A stretch of DNA of 42,639 bases from Pseudomonadota bacterium (GCA_017464085.1 JAFUEE010000019.1:1-42639), one strand, 5' to 3'. Counted from the stretch's first letter, positions 8,140-17,169 are shown. Notes: a model not told the origin generated them from the letters alone. Numbers and translations are program-made.

Positions 8140-9234
8140 ATGAAGAGAACAGTTGCAGTCTTGTGTGTGTGTCTGTTTTGTGGGTGTGCGGAAAAGGCTG
8201 AGACGGAGCCGTACGATTATTGCGCGGCAGGGGATTATCAGAACTGTAATGCAGAGCGCGATGCCGGAGATTGGATCGATGGGACAGGATGCGAGAATCC
8301 TGTGACGAATGCGGATATTTATCTGGGCGCGATCAAGGCTGAAAATGATTCGACGCCAAATGGCGATAACTTGGCAGCTGGTGCCGGAAGCAAGGGAAAT
8401 CTGGGATATGTCGGGGAAATCGATGGGGCGTGCCATACGCAGGGCATTCGCAAAAGTGACGGTGCTCAGCTGTATGGCGCTGATCTCGATTTTATCAGGA
8501 TCGAGACCAAGCCGGGTACGCCGCTTCATGTAGAGGTGGCATGCGCGCTGAACTCAATGACATCGCCAGTTCTCTATATGTATGACGGGACAGGTCGTGA
8601 GCTTGTGACAGGTCGTGCGAATGAAGGCGGAACGGCTTGTCTCGATATTCTGTCACCGTCCAATCCGTTGTATGTGTCGGTTGAGGAGTGGAAAAATTAT
8701 AAGAATAATCGCACGCCGTCTGACTGTTCCCATAACTATCAATACGACTTGGTCGGCGGAGCTGATTATCGGTATGTCATGAAAGTCTCCCCTATGGATG
8801 GCCAAGTCAGGGATAAGATGAACGTTTCTCATGGGCTGTTGTCGTATGATGTCAGCAGTCCTGAATTGATTCGGGTGAATAACATTCATTTTGAGCATTC
8901 CGGGCAGGTGTATTATGCAAAATTCCAAGCGAAGACGTATTGTGACTTCCTTGTGGAGGTGACGACGAAAAATGTGAAGAATGGGGCTGTGCCCAGGGTG
9001 TTTCCGATTCAGCTCGTGAAGAACGATGATGGCGTTGAGGTGCAGAATTGGGTGCTTGAAGATGTTAAGGTTAAGGATCGGGCTGTTTATCGCATCTATC
9101 ATGCGATAGGGCTTGAGGATGAATCGAAAAGCGGTGTCAAGACTTATATGTTTGCGATTTATGATGACCAGTGGAAATATGACTATGACCTCGATTACGT
9201 GATATCGATTGATCCCAGTGCGTGTTCTAAATGA
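8140..9234 (+). CDS. Secreted lipoprotein of unknown function
   Basis: 364 residues beginning with a lipoprotein signal (hydrophobic core, then CGC with the lipidated Cys at about 16). The mature part is rich in Asp, Tyr and Cys. It holds a beta-rich stretch resembling a bacterial pre-peptidase C-terminal (PPC-like) domain: DLDFIRIETKPGTPLHVEV then PVLYMYDGTGRELV. Such domains are stabilising modules of secreted proteins. A second beta domain follows, ending DYVISIDPSACSK. I recognise no catalytic motif. Upstream there is a promoter candidate and only a weak GAGAG ribosome site. Codon use is more T-ending than in the housekeeping genes, as in the other surface-protein genes here. Confidence 0.8.
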   Translation: MKRTVAVLCVCLFCGCAEKAETEPYDYCAAGDYQNCNAERDAGDWIDGTGCENPVTNADIYLGAIKAENDSTPNGDNLAAGAGSKGNLGYVGEIDGACHTQGIRKSDGAQLYGADLDFIRIETKPGTPLHVEVACALNSMTSPVLYMYDGTGRELVTGRANEGGTACLDILSPSNPLYVSVEEWKNYKNNRTPSDCSHNYQYDLVGGADYRYVMKVSPMDGQVRDKMNVSHGLLSYDVSSPELIRVNNIHFEHSGQVYYAKFQAKTYCDFLVEVTTKNVKNGAVPRVFPIQLVKNDDGVEVQNWVLEDVKVKDRAVYRIYHAIGLEDESKSGVKTYMFAIYDDQWKYDYDLDYVISIDPSACSK

Positions 9235-9358
9235 GCTTATGCCGGCACCTGAGTTGACTTGCGCTGTATGGGGCATAGAGTGATTGCGAGCCATGTGGGA
9301 TATGTATGCCTATGTGGCGTGTGGATATGATCGATAACGTTTAGCCCCAGGTTTTGTT

Positions 9359-10033
9359 ATGCAGGAAGTATTGAACAGTTTGTTTGGGCCGGCGACAGGT
9401 CTGATCGGCATGGCGTTGCTTGTGATCATGCTCTTGCCGAAATTCGTCGTACGCTGGCGTGGCCGTCAGGCGCGCAAGCAAAATCCGTCGCAGAGCTGTC
9501 CGAAGCCCAAGGGGCTTCGTGCTCTGGAGATGGAAGCATTTTCCGGGAGTGCGTCGGTGGCGTCGGATGCGGTGCATGGGGAAGCGCTTGCAGTCTTGAG
9601 AGGGCTGAAAATGCGCCCCTTGCTCGACCTGATATTGTATGTGGGTCCGCTTGTGCTGGTGTTGCTCTTTGTGCCGGAGGGGCATTTCAGCCTTCGCATG
9701 ATGCTGCTGGTCGTGACGATTCCGGTTGCCTTGATGGGTGTGGCAGGCCTGCGCCATTTGGGGGATGCGATCACGTTTTATAGGACGGGTGTTTGTGGCC
9801 GGCTTGGGATGAAGCGTGTGGATATCGATTACAATGAGATTATTGAGGTGACAGAGCGCAAGTCGATGTTTGCATTTTTTGCACCGAGCTATATTCTTCA
9901 TCTGGATAGTGGGGATGTGTTGGAATTTAATGGGGGATATTTTGAGGACGGCCGGCGGCTGAAGCGTATTTTGGGCAGCCTGGGGACGAGGATTGTCGTG
10001 AATGCCTCGGAGGAAAAGATGCGCGCGGGGTAG
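9359..10033 (+). CDS. Membrane protein with a possible bacterial PH-like domain
   Basis: 224 residues. One span near the N-terminus (GLIGMALLVIMLLPKFVV), a polar loop, then a two-span hairpin (about 80-130: LILYVGPLVLVLLFV and MLLVVTIPVALMGVAGL). A C-terminal soluble part follows, with a beta pattern TFYRTGVCGRLGMKRVDIDYNEIIEVTER and DSGDVLEFNGGYF. This resembles the strand-rich bacterial pleckstrin-homology (bPH) domains often attached to two-span hairpins, but the match is by pattern only. The start ATG has only AGG upstream. The downstream hairpin cluster separates it from lolC. Confidence 0.65.
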   Translation: MQEVLNSLFGPATGLIGMALLVIMLLPKFVVRWRGRQARKQNPSQSCPKPKGLRALEMEAFSGSASVASDAVHGEALAVLRGLKMRPLLDLILYVGPLVLVLLFVPEGHFSLRMMLLVVTIPVALMGVAGLRHLGDAITFYRTGVCGRLGMKRVDIDYNEIIEVTERKSMFAFFAPSYILHLDSGDVLEFNGGYFEDGRRLKRILGSLGTRIVVNASEEKMRAG

Positions 10034-10075
10034 GAGACGCGCGGCTTGTGATGTGTGTTAAAGTGTGCCGGGGGA

Positions 10076-10132
10076 GCGTATGGCCGGAGGCCATAGCGAG
10101 CCTCGCGGAGCGTATGGCCGGGAGGCCATAGC
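10076..10132. repeat. Bulged-hairpin repeat cluster 2 (two copies)
   Basis: Two near-identical copies: 10076-10097 and 10110-10132. Each has inner TATGGCC/GGCCATA, a bulged G (10078 and 10112) and a short outer GC/GC. They lie between the membrane protein gene and lolC. Confidence 0.8.
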
Positions 10133-10209
10133 GAGCGGTCTTGAAAGACAAGAGGAATCGTAGTAAATGCGCGGCTTGTTGCCAGAAGAGGCACACGAGA
10201 AGGGGCACT

Positions 10210-11940
10210 ATGCGTTTTGAATATTTCGTAGGGTTGCGCTATTTGATGGCCAAGCGTGACCGCAACATGCTGAGCGTGATTACGCTGATCAGCGTAGGCG
10301 GCGTGGCCGTAGGCGTGATGGCGCTGATTGTCGTTTTGAGCGTCATGGGCGGATTTGAGGCAGATTTTCGTGAGAAGATCATCGGCTCGAAATCGCATGT
10401 CGTCGTGAGCGCATCGGAGGGATATCTCGATAATTACGCGGAGATACAGGAGATTGTTCGCTCGGTGCCGCATGTGGAGGGTGTGAATTCGTTTGTGGAG
10501 GCGGAGGTCATGTTGAATTCGCCGACGAATTTGCAGGTAGCGATTCTTCGCGGGGTGGATTACCGCGAGATCACGACGACGACGAAGCTCGGGGAGTATA
10601 TGGAAGAGGGGCGTCTGGAATACTTGGAGGATCCGGACGCATTGCCGTCGATCACGACGGTTGGTTCAGTGGCTCAGCGTGGTGCGCTGGTGCTTCACAG
10701 CGACAGCGAGGACGGTGGCCTGACGGATGAACGCGCGGACAAGCTTGAGAAAGCGGGTGCGCGTGCATCGATTGTTTTTGCAGGCAATAAGCATGGCCAG
10801 TGGCTTTCGACGGGTGGGGAGATAGAGGTGCCGGAGCAGGCGCAGTCAGAGGCTGCCGTGGCGCAGGTTGCGGATCTGCTGGAAGCGGAAGATGCCGAGC
10901 CTGAGGCGTCGGAAGATCGTCCGCTGGATGAGCCGTCATCTGTTGAGGATGCCGAGCTGCTGCGTTTGATCGGGGAGGATCATTGGGCGGATGGCGCGCC
11001 GCATGCGCGTCGGGGCGGCCCGGCAGATTTGAATGAGCCGGTCTATGATCGCGTTCCGAATGCGGAGATTGTTGTCCCGAACAAGACATCTCGCAAGATG
11101 AAAGCAATTCCTGGATTGACAGCGGACGATGTGGGTGTTCGCCGCGTGGGTGCGATTGTCTTGGGGCGTGAGCTCAAGCAGAACCTGACGATGTATCTTG
11201 GGGCGGAGCTGAACGTGATGAGTCCCTCAGGGGATGTCGGTCCGACGGGCGGGCTTCCGAAGAGCCGTCCATTCAAGCTTGTCGGCAGCTATTACAGCGG
11301 CATGTTCGATTTTGACGCGAAGATGGGTTATGTGTCGCTTGCAGATGCGCAGGCTTTGTTGGGGATCGGCGACAGGGTTTCGGGCATAGATGTGCGCTGC
11401 ACGCGTCTTGAGGACAGTCTGAAGGTGCGCGATGAGCTTCGCAAGCGCTTGGCGGATTATCCGAATGTGCGCGTGGATGACTGGCGAACGCTGAATGCCA
11501 GTCTGTTCAGCGCGATTATGCTCGAGAAGGTGGCGATGTTCGTGATTTTGACGTCGATAATTCTAGTGGCGTCGTTCAATATTCTGTGTCTTTTGATTAT
11601 GATGGTCATAGAGAAGGCGCGCGAGATTGCGATTTTTAAGGCGATGGGAACGGCGGATGGCAGTATAGTGCGCATGTTTGTAGTGCAGGGCGGTGTGATT
11701 GGCGGTCTGGGGACGCTTATCGGGCTGGCGCTTGGCCTTGGTCTGTGCATGCTGATCACGAGCCTTGGTCTGAAGATGCCCGGTGATGTGCATTACATCA
11801 CGCAGATACCGGTGACAGTTGTGCCGGAAGAAGTTTTTCTGATCTGCGTGGCATCGATCGGGATCAGTCTTTTGGCGACGGTATTGCCGAGTCGGATGGC
11901 CGTGAAGTTGGACCCTGTGGAGGGGCTTCGCTGTGAGTGA
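10210..11940 (+). CDS. lolC: Lipoprotein-releasing ABC transporter permease (LolC/LolE/LolF type)
   Basis: 576 residues of the MacB/FtsX permease superfamily: one span after the conserved FVGLRYL start (about 25-48), a large periplasmic domain, then three C-terminal spans (about 440-560) in the LolCDE arrangement. It extracts mature lipoproteins from the inner membrane, powered by LolD encoded next. The start FEYFVGLRYLMAKR is typical, and AAGGGG lies five bases before the ATG at 10210; an upstream in-frame start at 10141 would add a Cys/Lys-rich tail and lies inside repeat DNA. The protein is about 170 residues longer than E. coli LolC. The excess is mostly an acidic, Ala/Glu/Asp-rich insert in the periplasmic domain (about 195-275). 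Only one permease gene is present, so it may work as a homodimer like LolF. Confidence 0.9.
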   Translation: MRFEYFVGLRYLMAKRDRNMLSVITLISVGGVAVGVMALIVVLSVMGGFEADFREKIIGSKSHVVVSASEGYLDNYAEIQEIVRSVPHVEGVNSFVEAEVMLNSPTNLQVAILRGVDYREITTTTKLGEYMEEGRLEYLEDPDALPSITTVGSVAQRGALVLHSDSEDGGLTDERADKLEKAGARASIVFAGNKHGQWLSTGGEIEVPEQAQSEAAVAQVADLLEAEDAEPEASEDRPLDEPSSVEDAELLRLIGEDHWADGAPHARRGGPADLNEPVYDRVPNAEIVVPNKTSRKMKAIPGLTADDVGVRRVGAIVLGRELKQNLTMYLGAELNVMSPSGDVGPTGGLPKSRPFKLVGSYYSGMFDFDAKMGYVSLADAQALLGIGDRVSGIDVRCTRLEDSLKVRDELRKRLADYPNVRVDDWRTLNASLFSAIMLEKVAMFVILTSIILVASFNILCLLIMMVIEKAREIAIFKAMGTADGSIVRMFVVQGGVIGGLGTLIGLALGLGLCMLITSLGLKMPGDVHYITQIPVTVVPEEVFLICVASIGISLLATVLPSRMAVKLDPVEGLRCE

Positions 11941-12023
11941 GCTTGACCAGAGGGGCAAGTATCATATAGAAGGCAGGTTCGCGCATTTTATGGCGCGTGT
12001 ATCAGATATTATGGAGTGGGAAT

Positions 12024-12830
12024 TTGTCAGAGCATAGCGGCAAGTCCGGAGCGGTGAGCATCCGCGTAGAAGGTCTGAAGAAAGAGTTCTTTCATGAGGG
12101 GCGTACCCTGGAGGTGCTGCGCGGAATCGATCTCACGCTTGAGCCGGCGTCGATGGTGAGTATTCGCGGCCGTTCTGGCGCGGGGAAATCGACGTTTATG
12201 CATCTTCTTGCGACGCTGGATGTGCCGACGCAAGGCCGTATTTTGTTCGGCGATCAGGACGTGTTCAGCATGAAGCCGTCGGTGCTTGCGAAATTCCGCA
12301 ATGAGAACATCGGTTTGATGTTTCAGTTTCATCATCTTCTGAGTGAATTTACGGCGCTTGAGAATGTGATGATGCCTGCGCTGATACACCGTGATTTTCA
12401 CGCGAGCGCGAAGCGCCGCGCGGAGGAGCTTTTGGACCGCGTCGGTCTTCGCGACCGAGGCTCGCATAAGCCCGGGGAGCTTTCTGGCGGAGAGCAGCAG
12501 CGCGTGGCGTTGGCGCGTGCGCTGATGATGCGTCCGTCGATTTTGCTTGCGGATGAGCCAACCGGCAACCTGGACCAGAAGACGGGAAGCGGCATTCATA
12601 AGCTCTTTTGGGAGCTGAATCAGACCTTGCATCTGACGGTCGTGATCGTGACGCATGACGAGATTCTTGCGCGCCGCATGACGCGCAGGCTTGTGATGTC
12701 GGACGGTCTGCTGGTGGAGGCAAAAGATTCCCAGCTCCCGATAGAGGATGTTTCTGAAGCGGATTTGTCTGAATCTTCCGAAAAGGCATTGAGCAAATCA
12801 GCTGCTGAGAGTGAGGGGGCTGCTCAATGA
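12024..12830 (+). CDS. lolD: Lipoprotein-releasing ABC transporter ATP-binding protein
   Basis: 268 residues. Walker A GRSGAGKS (49-56), Q-loop region [12 protein letters not shown], signature [15 protein letters not shown] (from 153), Walker [13 protein letters not shown] and H-loop VTHD are all intact, in the spacing of the LolD/MacB ATPase group. It drives the permease encoded 83 bases upstream. I choose the TTG at 12024, preceded by GGAG at 12013-12016; the GTG at 11997 is an alternative with no ribosome site. A Ser/Glu/Ala-rich tail of about 40 residues after the ATPase core is longer than usual. Its stop overlaps the bamA start by four bases (ATGA), implying translational coupling. Confidence 0.93.
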   Translation: MSEHSGKSGAVSIRVEGLKKEFFHEGRTLEVLRGIDLTLEPASMVSIRGRSGAGKSTFMHLLATLDVPTQGRILFGDQDVFSMKPSVLAKFRNENIGLMFQFHHLLSEFTALENVMMPALIHRDFHASAKRRAEELLDRVGLRDRGSHKPGELSGGEQQRVALARALMMRPSILLADEPTGNLDQKTGSGIHKLFWELNQTLHLTVVIVTHDEILARRMTRRLVMSDGLLVEAKDSQLPIEDVSEADLSESSEKALSKSAAESEGAAQ

Positions 12831-15208
12831 GAATGAAGCGTGTCAGACGTGGTTTGTGTGCGTTGCTGTATAGCGCCTGTATTCTGGGAATGTGCCAGTC
12901 AGAAGCGATGGCAGTTCCGGCTCTGTTCCCCGAGCATTCTGATGTCATCGTGGATGAGATCGTCCTGAAGGGCAACCACAGGAATCCCAAAGAAGATCTT
13001 CTGTATTATATCAAGCAGGGGACAGGGACGAAGCTTTCGCTCGATGTCGTGAGCGAGGATGTGAAGCGCCTGTTCCGCATGAAGCTCTATGACGATATCC
13101 AGGTCGATCTCGATGTCGTGGATGGGCGCAATGTGCTGACGTATTATTTTGTCGAGAAGCCATCGGTCGCGTCTTTCGAGTTTGAGGGCAATGATGCTGT
13201 GGGCACGGACGATCTGAAGGAAAAGGTCGACCTCCGCATTGCCAGCCCGCTTGATCTCGACAAGATCCAGGACAATGTGAGCAAGATCAAGGCGCATTAC
13301 GACAGCGAGGGCTATTTTCTCTCGGAGGTGACGAGCGAGATTCGCGACCGCGAGGATGGCGACAAAGATGTTATTTTCCACATTCGCGAATATGACAAGG
13401 TAAAAGTCCGCCGCATCACGATACTTGGCAATGAGGCGATTTCTGATGCAGACCTGAAGGCGCACATATTTACGCGCGAGTCGTCGCTTCTCGGCATGCT
13501 TTCAGGGGCTGGCGAATACAAGGAAGAAGAGTTCAAGCGAGATCTTCAGCGCATTGCGGCGTGGTATTCAGAGAATGGCTATCCGGATGCGCATGTGACG
13601 GACAGCCAGGTCCAGCTCTCGGAAGACCGCAGTTCGATGTATGTCACGTTTACGGTTGAAGAGGGGAAATACACGACGGTCGGCAGTGTGGATATTGCAG
13701 GCGACATTCTCGAGGATGAGGAAGAGCTTCGCAAGCTTGTGACTGTGAAGTCCGGGGAGGGGTTCAAGCTCTCGCAGCTGTTTGAGGATGTGAAGAATAT
13801 CCAGGACTATTACGGCGACCGAGGGTATGCGTATGCGCAGGTAGAACCCAGGCGGCGCGCAGGCAGTGCGGAGAATACGCTGGATATCGCCTACGAGATA
13901 CATCCCGGGGAGCCAGTGCACATCGGGAAAATCATGATTTCGGGCAACCAGAAGACGGAGGACAAGGTCATCCGCCGTGAGATTCTGGTGAACGAGGGGG
14001 AGCTCTATCACGGTTCGAAGGTTCACGCGAGCGAGGCGTCGATTCAGCGGACGGGGTACTTCGAGAAGGTGTCTGTGACGACGCAGGCGGCCAAGGAGGC
14101 GAACACGATCGATATGCTCGTCGAAGTGACCGAGCGTTCTACGGGGCAGTTCCAGATCGGCGCTGGCTTCAGTTCGGCCGAGTCGTTCATCGGGACGCTT
14201 CAGGTGTCGTATGACAACTTCCTCGGGCGCGGACATTTCCTTGCGGCGCAGGGTACGATTTCAAAGCTCCGCCAGCTGTTCAATGTGCAGTATTTCAATC
14301 CGTATTTCTTCGATTCGATGTGGCGTTTCCGCGCTTCGGTGTTCAATTACGAATACGTCTATACGGATTTTACGCGCAAGTCGTACGGCGGAAATCTCGG
14401 TTTCGGGTATCCGTTCACGCGCGATCTCGTGCTCGACCTGACGTATACGCTTGAAAATGTCGATGTCACGACGAGCTCGTTTGGCTCGAAGCAGCGCAAT
14501 CTCGGTTCAATATTGGATGGCGGGCGCACGAGTTCGCTCAATGCGACGCTGACGTATGACCGGCGCAACAACCGGCTTTTGCCGACGAAGGGCTTCATGC
14601 TTCTGGGGTCTGTAGATTTTGCGGATCAGTATATCGGCAGCGAGAATGAATATATCCGCTTTTTGGGGCGTGCGCGCGCGTATGTGCCGCTGTTCTGGGA
14701 TATCGTCCTGAAGTTCAATCTCGAGCTGGGATATATCGCGAATTGGAATGCCCCGAACAAGGAGGTCCCGATTTTTGAGAGATTCTTTGTCGGCGGTCCG
14801 AATTCGGTGCGCGGTTTTGAGCGCTCGAGCCTTGGTCCGACGCGTTCGTTTACGACGAATGTCTCAGACCCGACATCGACGCTTACGAATTTCCAGATTG
14901 GCGGCAACAAAGAGATTGTCTTCAATGCTGAGATCGAGGTGCCGATTCTGAAATCTATGAATATTTCGGGTGTCGTGTTCTTCGATATGGGCAATGCTTA
15001 TAACGAGGATCAGAATCTTTCGCTGATGATCGACTGGTTTGCGAAGAACGACGAGGATCACGATAGGATGATGCGTTCAGCGATGGGGTTTGGTTTCCGC
15101 TGGATGTCACCGATGGGCCTGCTTCGCTTTGAGTGGGGTTTCCCGCTTTCGCCCAAGAAGAATGAAGACCCTGTGGTGTTTGAATTCAGCATTGGCAATG
15201 CATTCTGA
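12827..15208 (+). CDS. bamA: Outer membrane protein assembly factor BamA
   Basis: 793 residues. A signal peptide (about 1-30) is followed by five POTRA domains (about 36-420), each beginning with a strand such as VDEIVLKGN, FEFEGND, RRITILGNE, GSVDIAGD and IGKIMISGN. A 16-strand Omp85 barrel starts at about 430, with the loop-6 motif GPNSVRGFE and a terminal Phe typical of outer-membrane insertion. It folds barrel proteins into the outer membrane. GAGGGGG lies seven bases before the ATG, inside the end of lolD. The pairing with lolCD joins lipoprotein export and barrel assembly in one unit, an arrangement common outside the gammaproteobacteria. Confidence 0.97.
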   Translation: MRMKRVRRGLCALLYSACILGMCQSEAMAVPALFPEHSDVIVDEIVLKGNHRNPKEDLLYYIKQGTGTKLSLDVVSEDVKRLFRMKLYDDIQVDLDVVDGRNVLTYYFVEKPSVASFEFEGNDAVGTDDLKEKVDLRIASPLDLDKIQDNVSKIKAHYDSEGYFLSEVTSEIRDREDGDKDVIFHIREYDKVKVRRITILGNEAISDADLKAHIFTRESSLLGMLSGAGEYKEEEFKRDLQRIAAWYSENGYPDAHVTDSQVQLSEDRSSMYVTFTVEEGKYTTVGSVDIAGDILEDEEELRKLVTVKSGEGFKLSQLFEDVKNIQDYYGDRGYAYAQVEPRRRAGSAENTLDIAYEIHPGEPVHIGKIMISGNQKTEDKVIRREILVNEGELYHGSKVHASEASIQRTGYFEKVSVTTQAAKEANTIDMLVEVTERSTGQFQIGAGFSSAESFIGTLQVSYDNFLGRGHFLAAQGTISKLRQLFNVQYFNPYFFDSMWRFRASVFNYEYVYTDFTRKSYGGNLGFGYPFTRDLVLDLTYTLENVDVTTSSFGSKQRNLGSILDGGRTSSLNATLTYDRRNNRLLPTKGFMLLGSVDFADQYIGSENEYIRFLGRARAYVPLFWDIVLKFNLELGYIANWNAPNKEVPIFERFFVGGPNSVRGFERSSLGPTRSFTTNVSDPTSTLTNFQIGGNKEIVFNAEIEVPILKSMNISGVVFFDMGNAYNEDQNLSLMIDWFAKNDEDHDRMMRSAMGFGFRWMSPMGLLRFEWGFPLSPKKNEDPVVFEFSIGNAF

Positions 15209-15212
15209 GTAG

Positions 15213-15241
15213 AAAAGCCCTTCATTTGGAAGGGCTTTTTT
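15213..15241 (+). terminator. Terminator of the lolC-lolD-bamA unit
   Basis: Perfect 11-bp stem AAAAGCCCTTC (15213-15223) / GAAGGGCTTTT (15229-15239), five-base loop, T-run. Confidence 0.92.
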
Positions 15242-15327
15242 ATTTGGAGGGACATGAGTGAGGTTGTTATGCGTGTCGTTATCCCAACGAGATTTTGATT
15301 TTTGGGTCGGGGGAAGGCTCCCCCTTC

Positions 15328-15366
15328 GCGGCTATGTGCTCGCTTGAGGCTGCGCGCATACGCCGC
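15328..15366. repeat. Bulged-hairpin repeat, long-loop copy
   Basis: Outer arms GCGGC (15328-15332) / GCCGC (15362-15366), inner TATGTGC/GCGCATA with one G-T pair, bulged C at 15361, loop of 14 bases. It lies between the convergent bamA and ssb genes. Confidence 0.7.
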
Positions 15367-15403
15367 TACCCCCTCTGCGTGGCTTCACTCCTGGGCAGGG
15401 TGA

Positions 15404-15784
15404 TCAAAATGGGACGGTGTCATTTGCGGCGGGTTCTGCGTGGGCATCGTCAGCCGTGGGCTGTGTCTGTCGCCTTGAGGGCAGGAATGTGATGTGTTCA
15501 GCGATGACGGACTGAGCGTATCTTTTGACGCCGTCTTTTTCGTAGGATCTTGTATCGAGCCTGCCTTCGATGCAGCAGAGGTCGCCCTTGTGGAGATATT
15601 CGTGGCAGAGCCGTGCCTGGTTTCCGAAGGCGCAGATGTTGTGGAACTGCACGGTCTCGTGGCCGTCGTTGAATGAGGTGTTGCAGATGCTGAAGCGCAC
15701 GTAGTCCGTTTTGTCTCCGTGACGGAGTTCGGGATCGCGTCCGAGGCGGCCGATGAGGATTGTTTTATTGAATGTGTTTGCCAT
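15404..15784 (-). CDS. ssb: Single-stranded DNA-binding protein
   Basis: 126 residues. The start MANTFNKTILIGRLGRDPELR and the following OB-fold strands (YVRFSICNTSF, VQFHNICAFGNQA, LHKGDLCCIEGRLDTRSYEKDG) are diagnostic of bacterial SSB, which coats single-stranded DNA in replication and repair. The disordered tail is very short (about 20 residues). The tip reads NDTVPF instead of DDDIPF; the final Pro-Phe needed for partner docking is kept, but the acidic run is reduced. It is not beside rpsF or rpsR as in many genomes, and it may be one of several SSB copies. A 12+12 perfect inverted repeat lies 29 bases upstream of the start. Confidence 0.95.
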   Translation of the reverse strand: MANTFNKTILIGRLGRDPELRHGDKTDYVRFSICNTSFNDGHETVQFHNICAFGNQARLCHEYLHKGDLCCIEGRLDTRSYEKDGVKRYAQSVIAEHITFLPSRRQTQPTADDAHAEPAANDTVPF

Positions 15785-15812
15785 GACTGTCTCCTTTATA
15801 GATGTAATGATG

Positions 15813-15838
15813 AAACTATAAATACATATTTATAGTTT
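15813..15838 (-). promoter_or_regulatory. Perfect AT-rich palindrome upstream of ssb, candidate operator
   Basis: AAACTATAAATA (15813-15824) and TATTTATAGTTT (15827-15838) are exact reverse complements separated by CA. The site sits 29-54 bases before the ssb start, where a -10 region or repressor site would be expected. A related half-site, TATAAATATAG, lies just beyond at about 15852-15862. Confidence 0.6.
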
Positions 15839-16108
15839 GAGCAGTGCGAAATATAAATATAGAACCCGGAGCATGTTTCGGCTCGTCATGAACGTGCATG
15901 ATGTTTGGGTGCGTTTTCAGATCATTGCCTAAAAATGGCGTATTGTCATGAGGAAGCTGAGTGATCTATGAAAAATATCATCATAAGTGTTCATGTACGG
16001 AGCTGGAATGGCAAGGACTATAGGGGGGAAAGCGGTGATGCGCGTGTGCGTTTCATAGGGAGCCTTTGAGCTGAGTTTAGGTTTATGGGGCGTTTGATGT
16101 CACGCTAT

Positions 16109-16144
16109 AGATATAAGTCAATTTTAGAAAAAAGATCCGAAAAA
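16109..16144 (+). repeat. 36-bp direct repeat, copy 1
   Basis: Identical over 36 bases to 16227-16262; it begins AGATATAAGTCAATTTT and ends GATCCGAAAAA. The two copies are 118 bases apart in the same orientation. Confidence 0.9.
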
Positions 16145-16226
16145 ATTCAGATATTTTTCGAGGTGGGAAGCCAGGCGAAGTTCGCAAGCGAAGTGTTTTG
16201 TGTTGCCACGATGGTGTACACGTTAA

Positions 16227-16262
16227 AGATATAAGTCAATTTTAGAAAAAAGATCCGAAAAA
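16227..16262 (+). repeat. 36-bp direct repeat, copy 2
   Basis: Exact second copy of 16109-16144, ending about 120 bases before the next start codon. It could be a pair of regulator-binding sites or the scar of a duplication or insertion. Confidence 0.9.
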
Positions 16263-16383
16263 TATTATTTTTTTGTAGCGAGTCCAAAATACGACGATTT
16301 GAGGAAGCATTTTGTGTGTGAATCATTTATAAGAAGACAGGCGTGAGAAGCGCTTGTGTTGATGTTTTTGGCAGGAAATGTTC

Positions 16384-17169
16384 ATGGACGCAGGGTCATC
16401 CAGAAAGACAGGCAGCGGGGTTCGGGGGTATAAGGGATATTCCGGATATGGTTCGGAACCAGAAGGCGGTCAGGATACGTCGCTTGTGCGCAAGTCGCTC
16501 GAGCGCGATCTGATTCTTGAAGAGTATCGTGAAGACCGCGAGGCGATACTCTCCGCGCTCAAGACTGCGATTCGCGAGCGTGACTATAAAGGGGCGCAGG
16601 AATTTGTGTACAAGTATCGCGCTGCGGCGCGCGAGGACGAGAGTTTTGCGGTGCTTGCGCAGATGACAGCGGATGGGCTCAAGGCTGACAAGGCGCTTGA
16701 GAAGCTTCGGGTATCGCTGGATGCGACGCCGGAGGATGATTTCCGGGTGCGCCTTTCGATCTGCGAGCGGATGTACCGCATGCGCATGGACGAGAAGATA
16801 CTTGAGCAGGTGAATGGCTATCGCGCGAAACTGAACATGCCGCTGATGCAGTCGGACGGCACGGAACCAGCGCCGCCGACGGTGGTGGAGCGCACGGCAC
16901 GCAAGGTTGCGGATATGCTCCTGAGTGTGATGTGCGGGATCATGGTCGCGGTAGCTTTATTGACCGGGACAGTCGCGTTGGTGGCCGGGGAAGGGCATGG
17001 CGTGATTGCATTCTGCCTGGCGCTTGTGGAAATCGCGCTTCATTGTGCGACGATGCTTCCCAGGCGCGGCAGGATTGCGGACGTGATGAGCTATACGTCG
17101 CGGTATGTGTGGAACATTCTGTTCTTTTTGGTGATGATTGTCATCATCTGTGTGGTCGGATTTGTTTGA
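16384..17169 (+). CDS. Membrane protein of unknown function with helical N-terminal domain
   Basis: 261 residues. The first 35 are Gly/Ser/Tyr-rich. Residues about 40-150 are a charged all-helical region (YREDREAILSALKTAIRERDYKGAQEFVYKYRA, then LERLR- and ICERMYRM-type helices) reminiscent of TPR-like packing. Four hydrophobic segments close the protein (about 175-200, 202-222, and a final pair to VIIICVVGFV). No catalytic motif is visible and I do not recognise the family. The ATG at 16384 is preferred over that at 16378 because AGGA (16373-16376) is seven bases before the former and only one before the latter. It is followed by a strong bidirectional terminator. Confidence 0.7.
   Translation: MDAGSSRKTGSGVRGYKGYSGYGSEPEGGQDTSLVRKSLERDLILEEYREDREAILSALKTAIRERDYKGAQEFVYKYRAAAREDESFAVLAQMTADGLKADKALEKLRVSLDATPEDDFRVRLSICERMYRMRMDEKILEQVNGYRAKLNMPLMQSDGTEPAPPTVVERTARKVADMLLSVMCGIMVAVALLTGTVALVAGEGHGVIAFCLALVEIALHCATMLPRRGRIADVMSYTSRYVWNILFFLVMIVIICVVGFV

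Larger units (their letters stand above)
15839..16383. other. AT-rich intergenic region with a direct repeat and no recognised gene
   Basis: About 545 bases with no convincing open frame on either strand. It holds the 36-bp direct repeats listed separately and, between them, a small hairpin TTCGC-aa-GCGAA. Low GC compared with the flanks suggests regulatory or acquired DNA. Confidence 0.6.
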
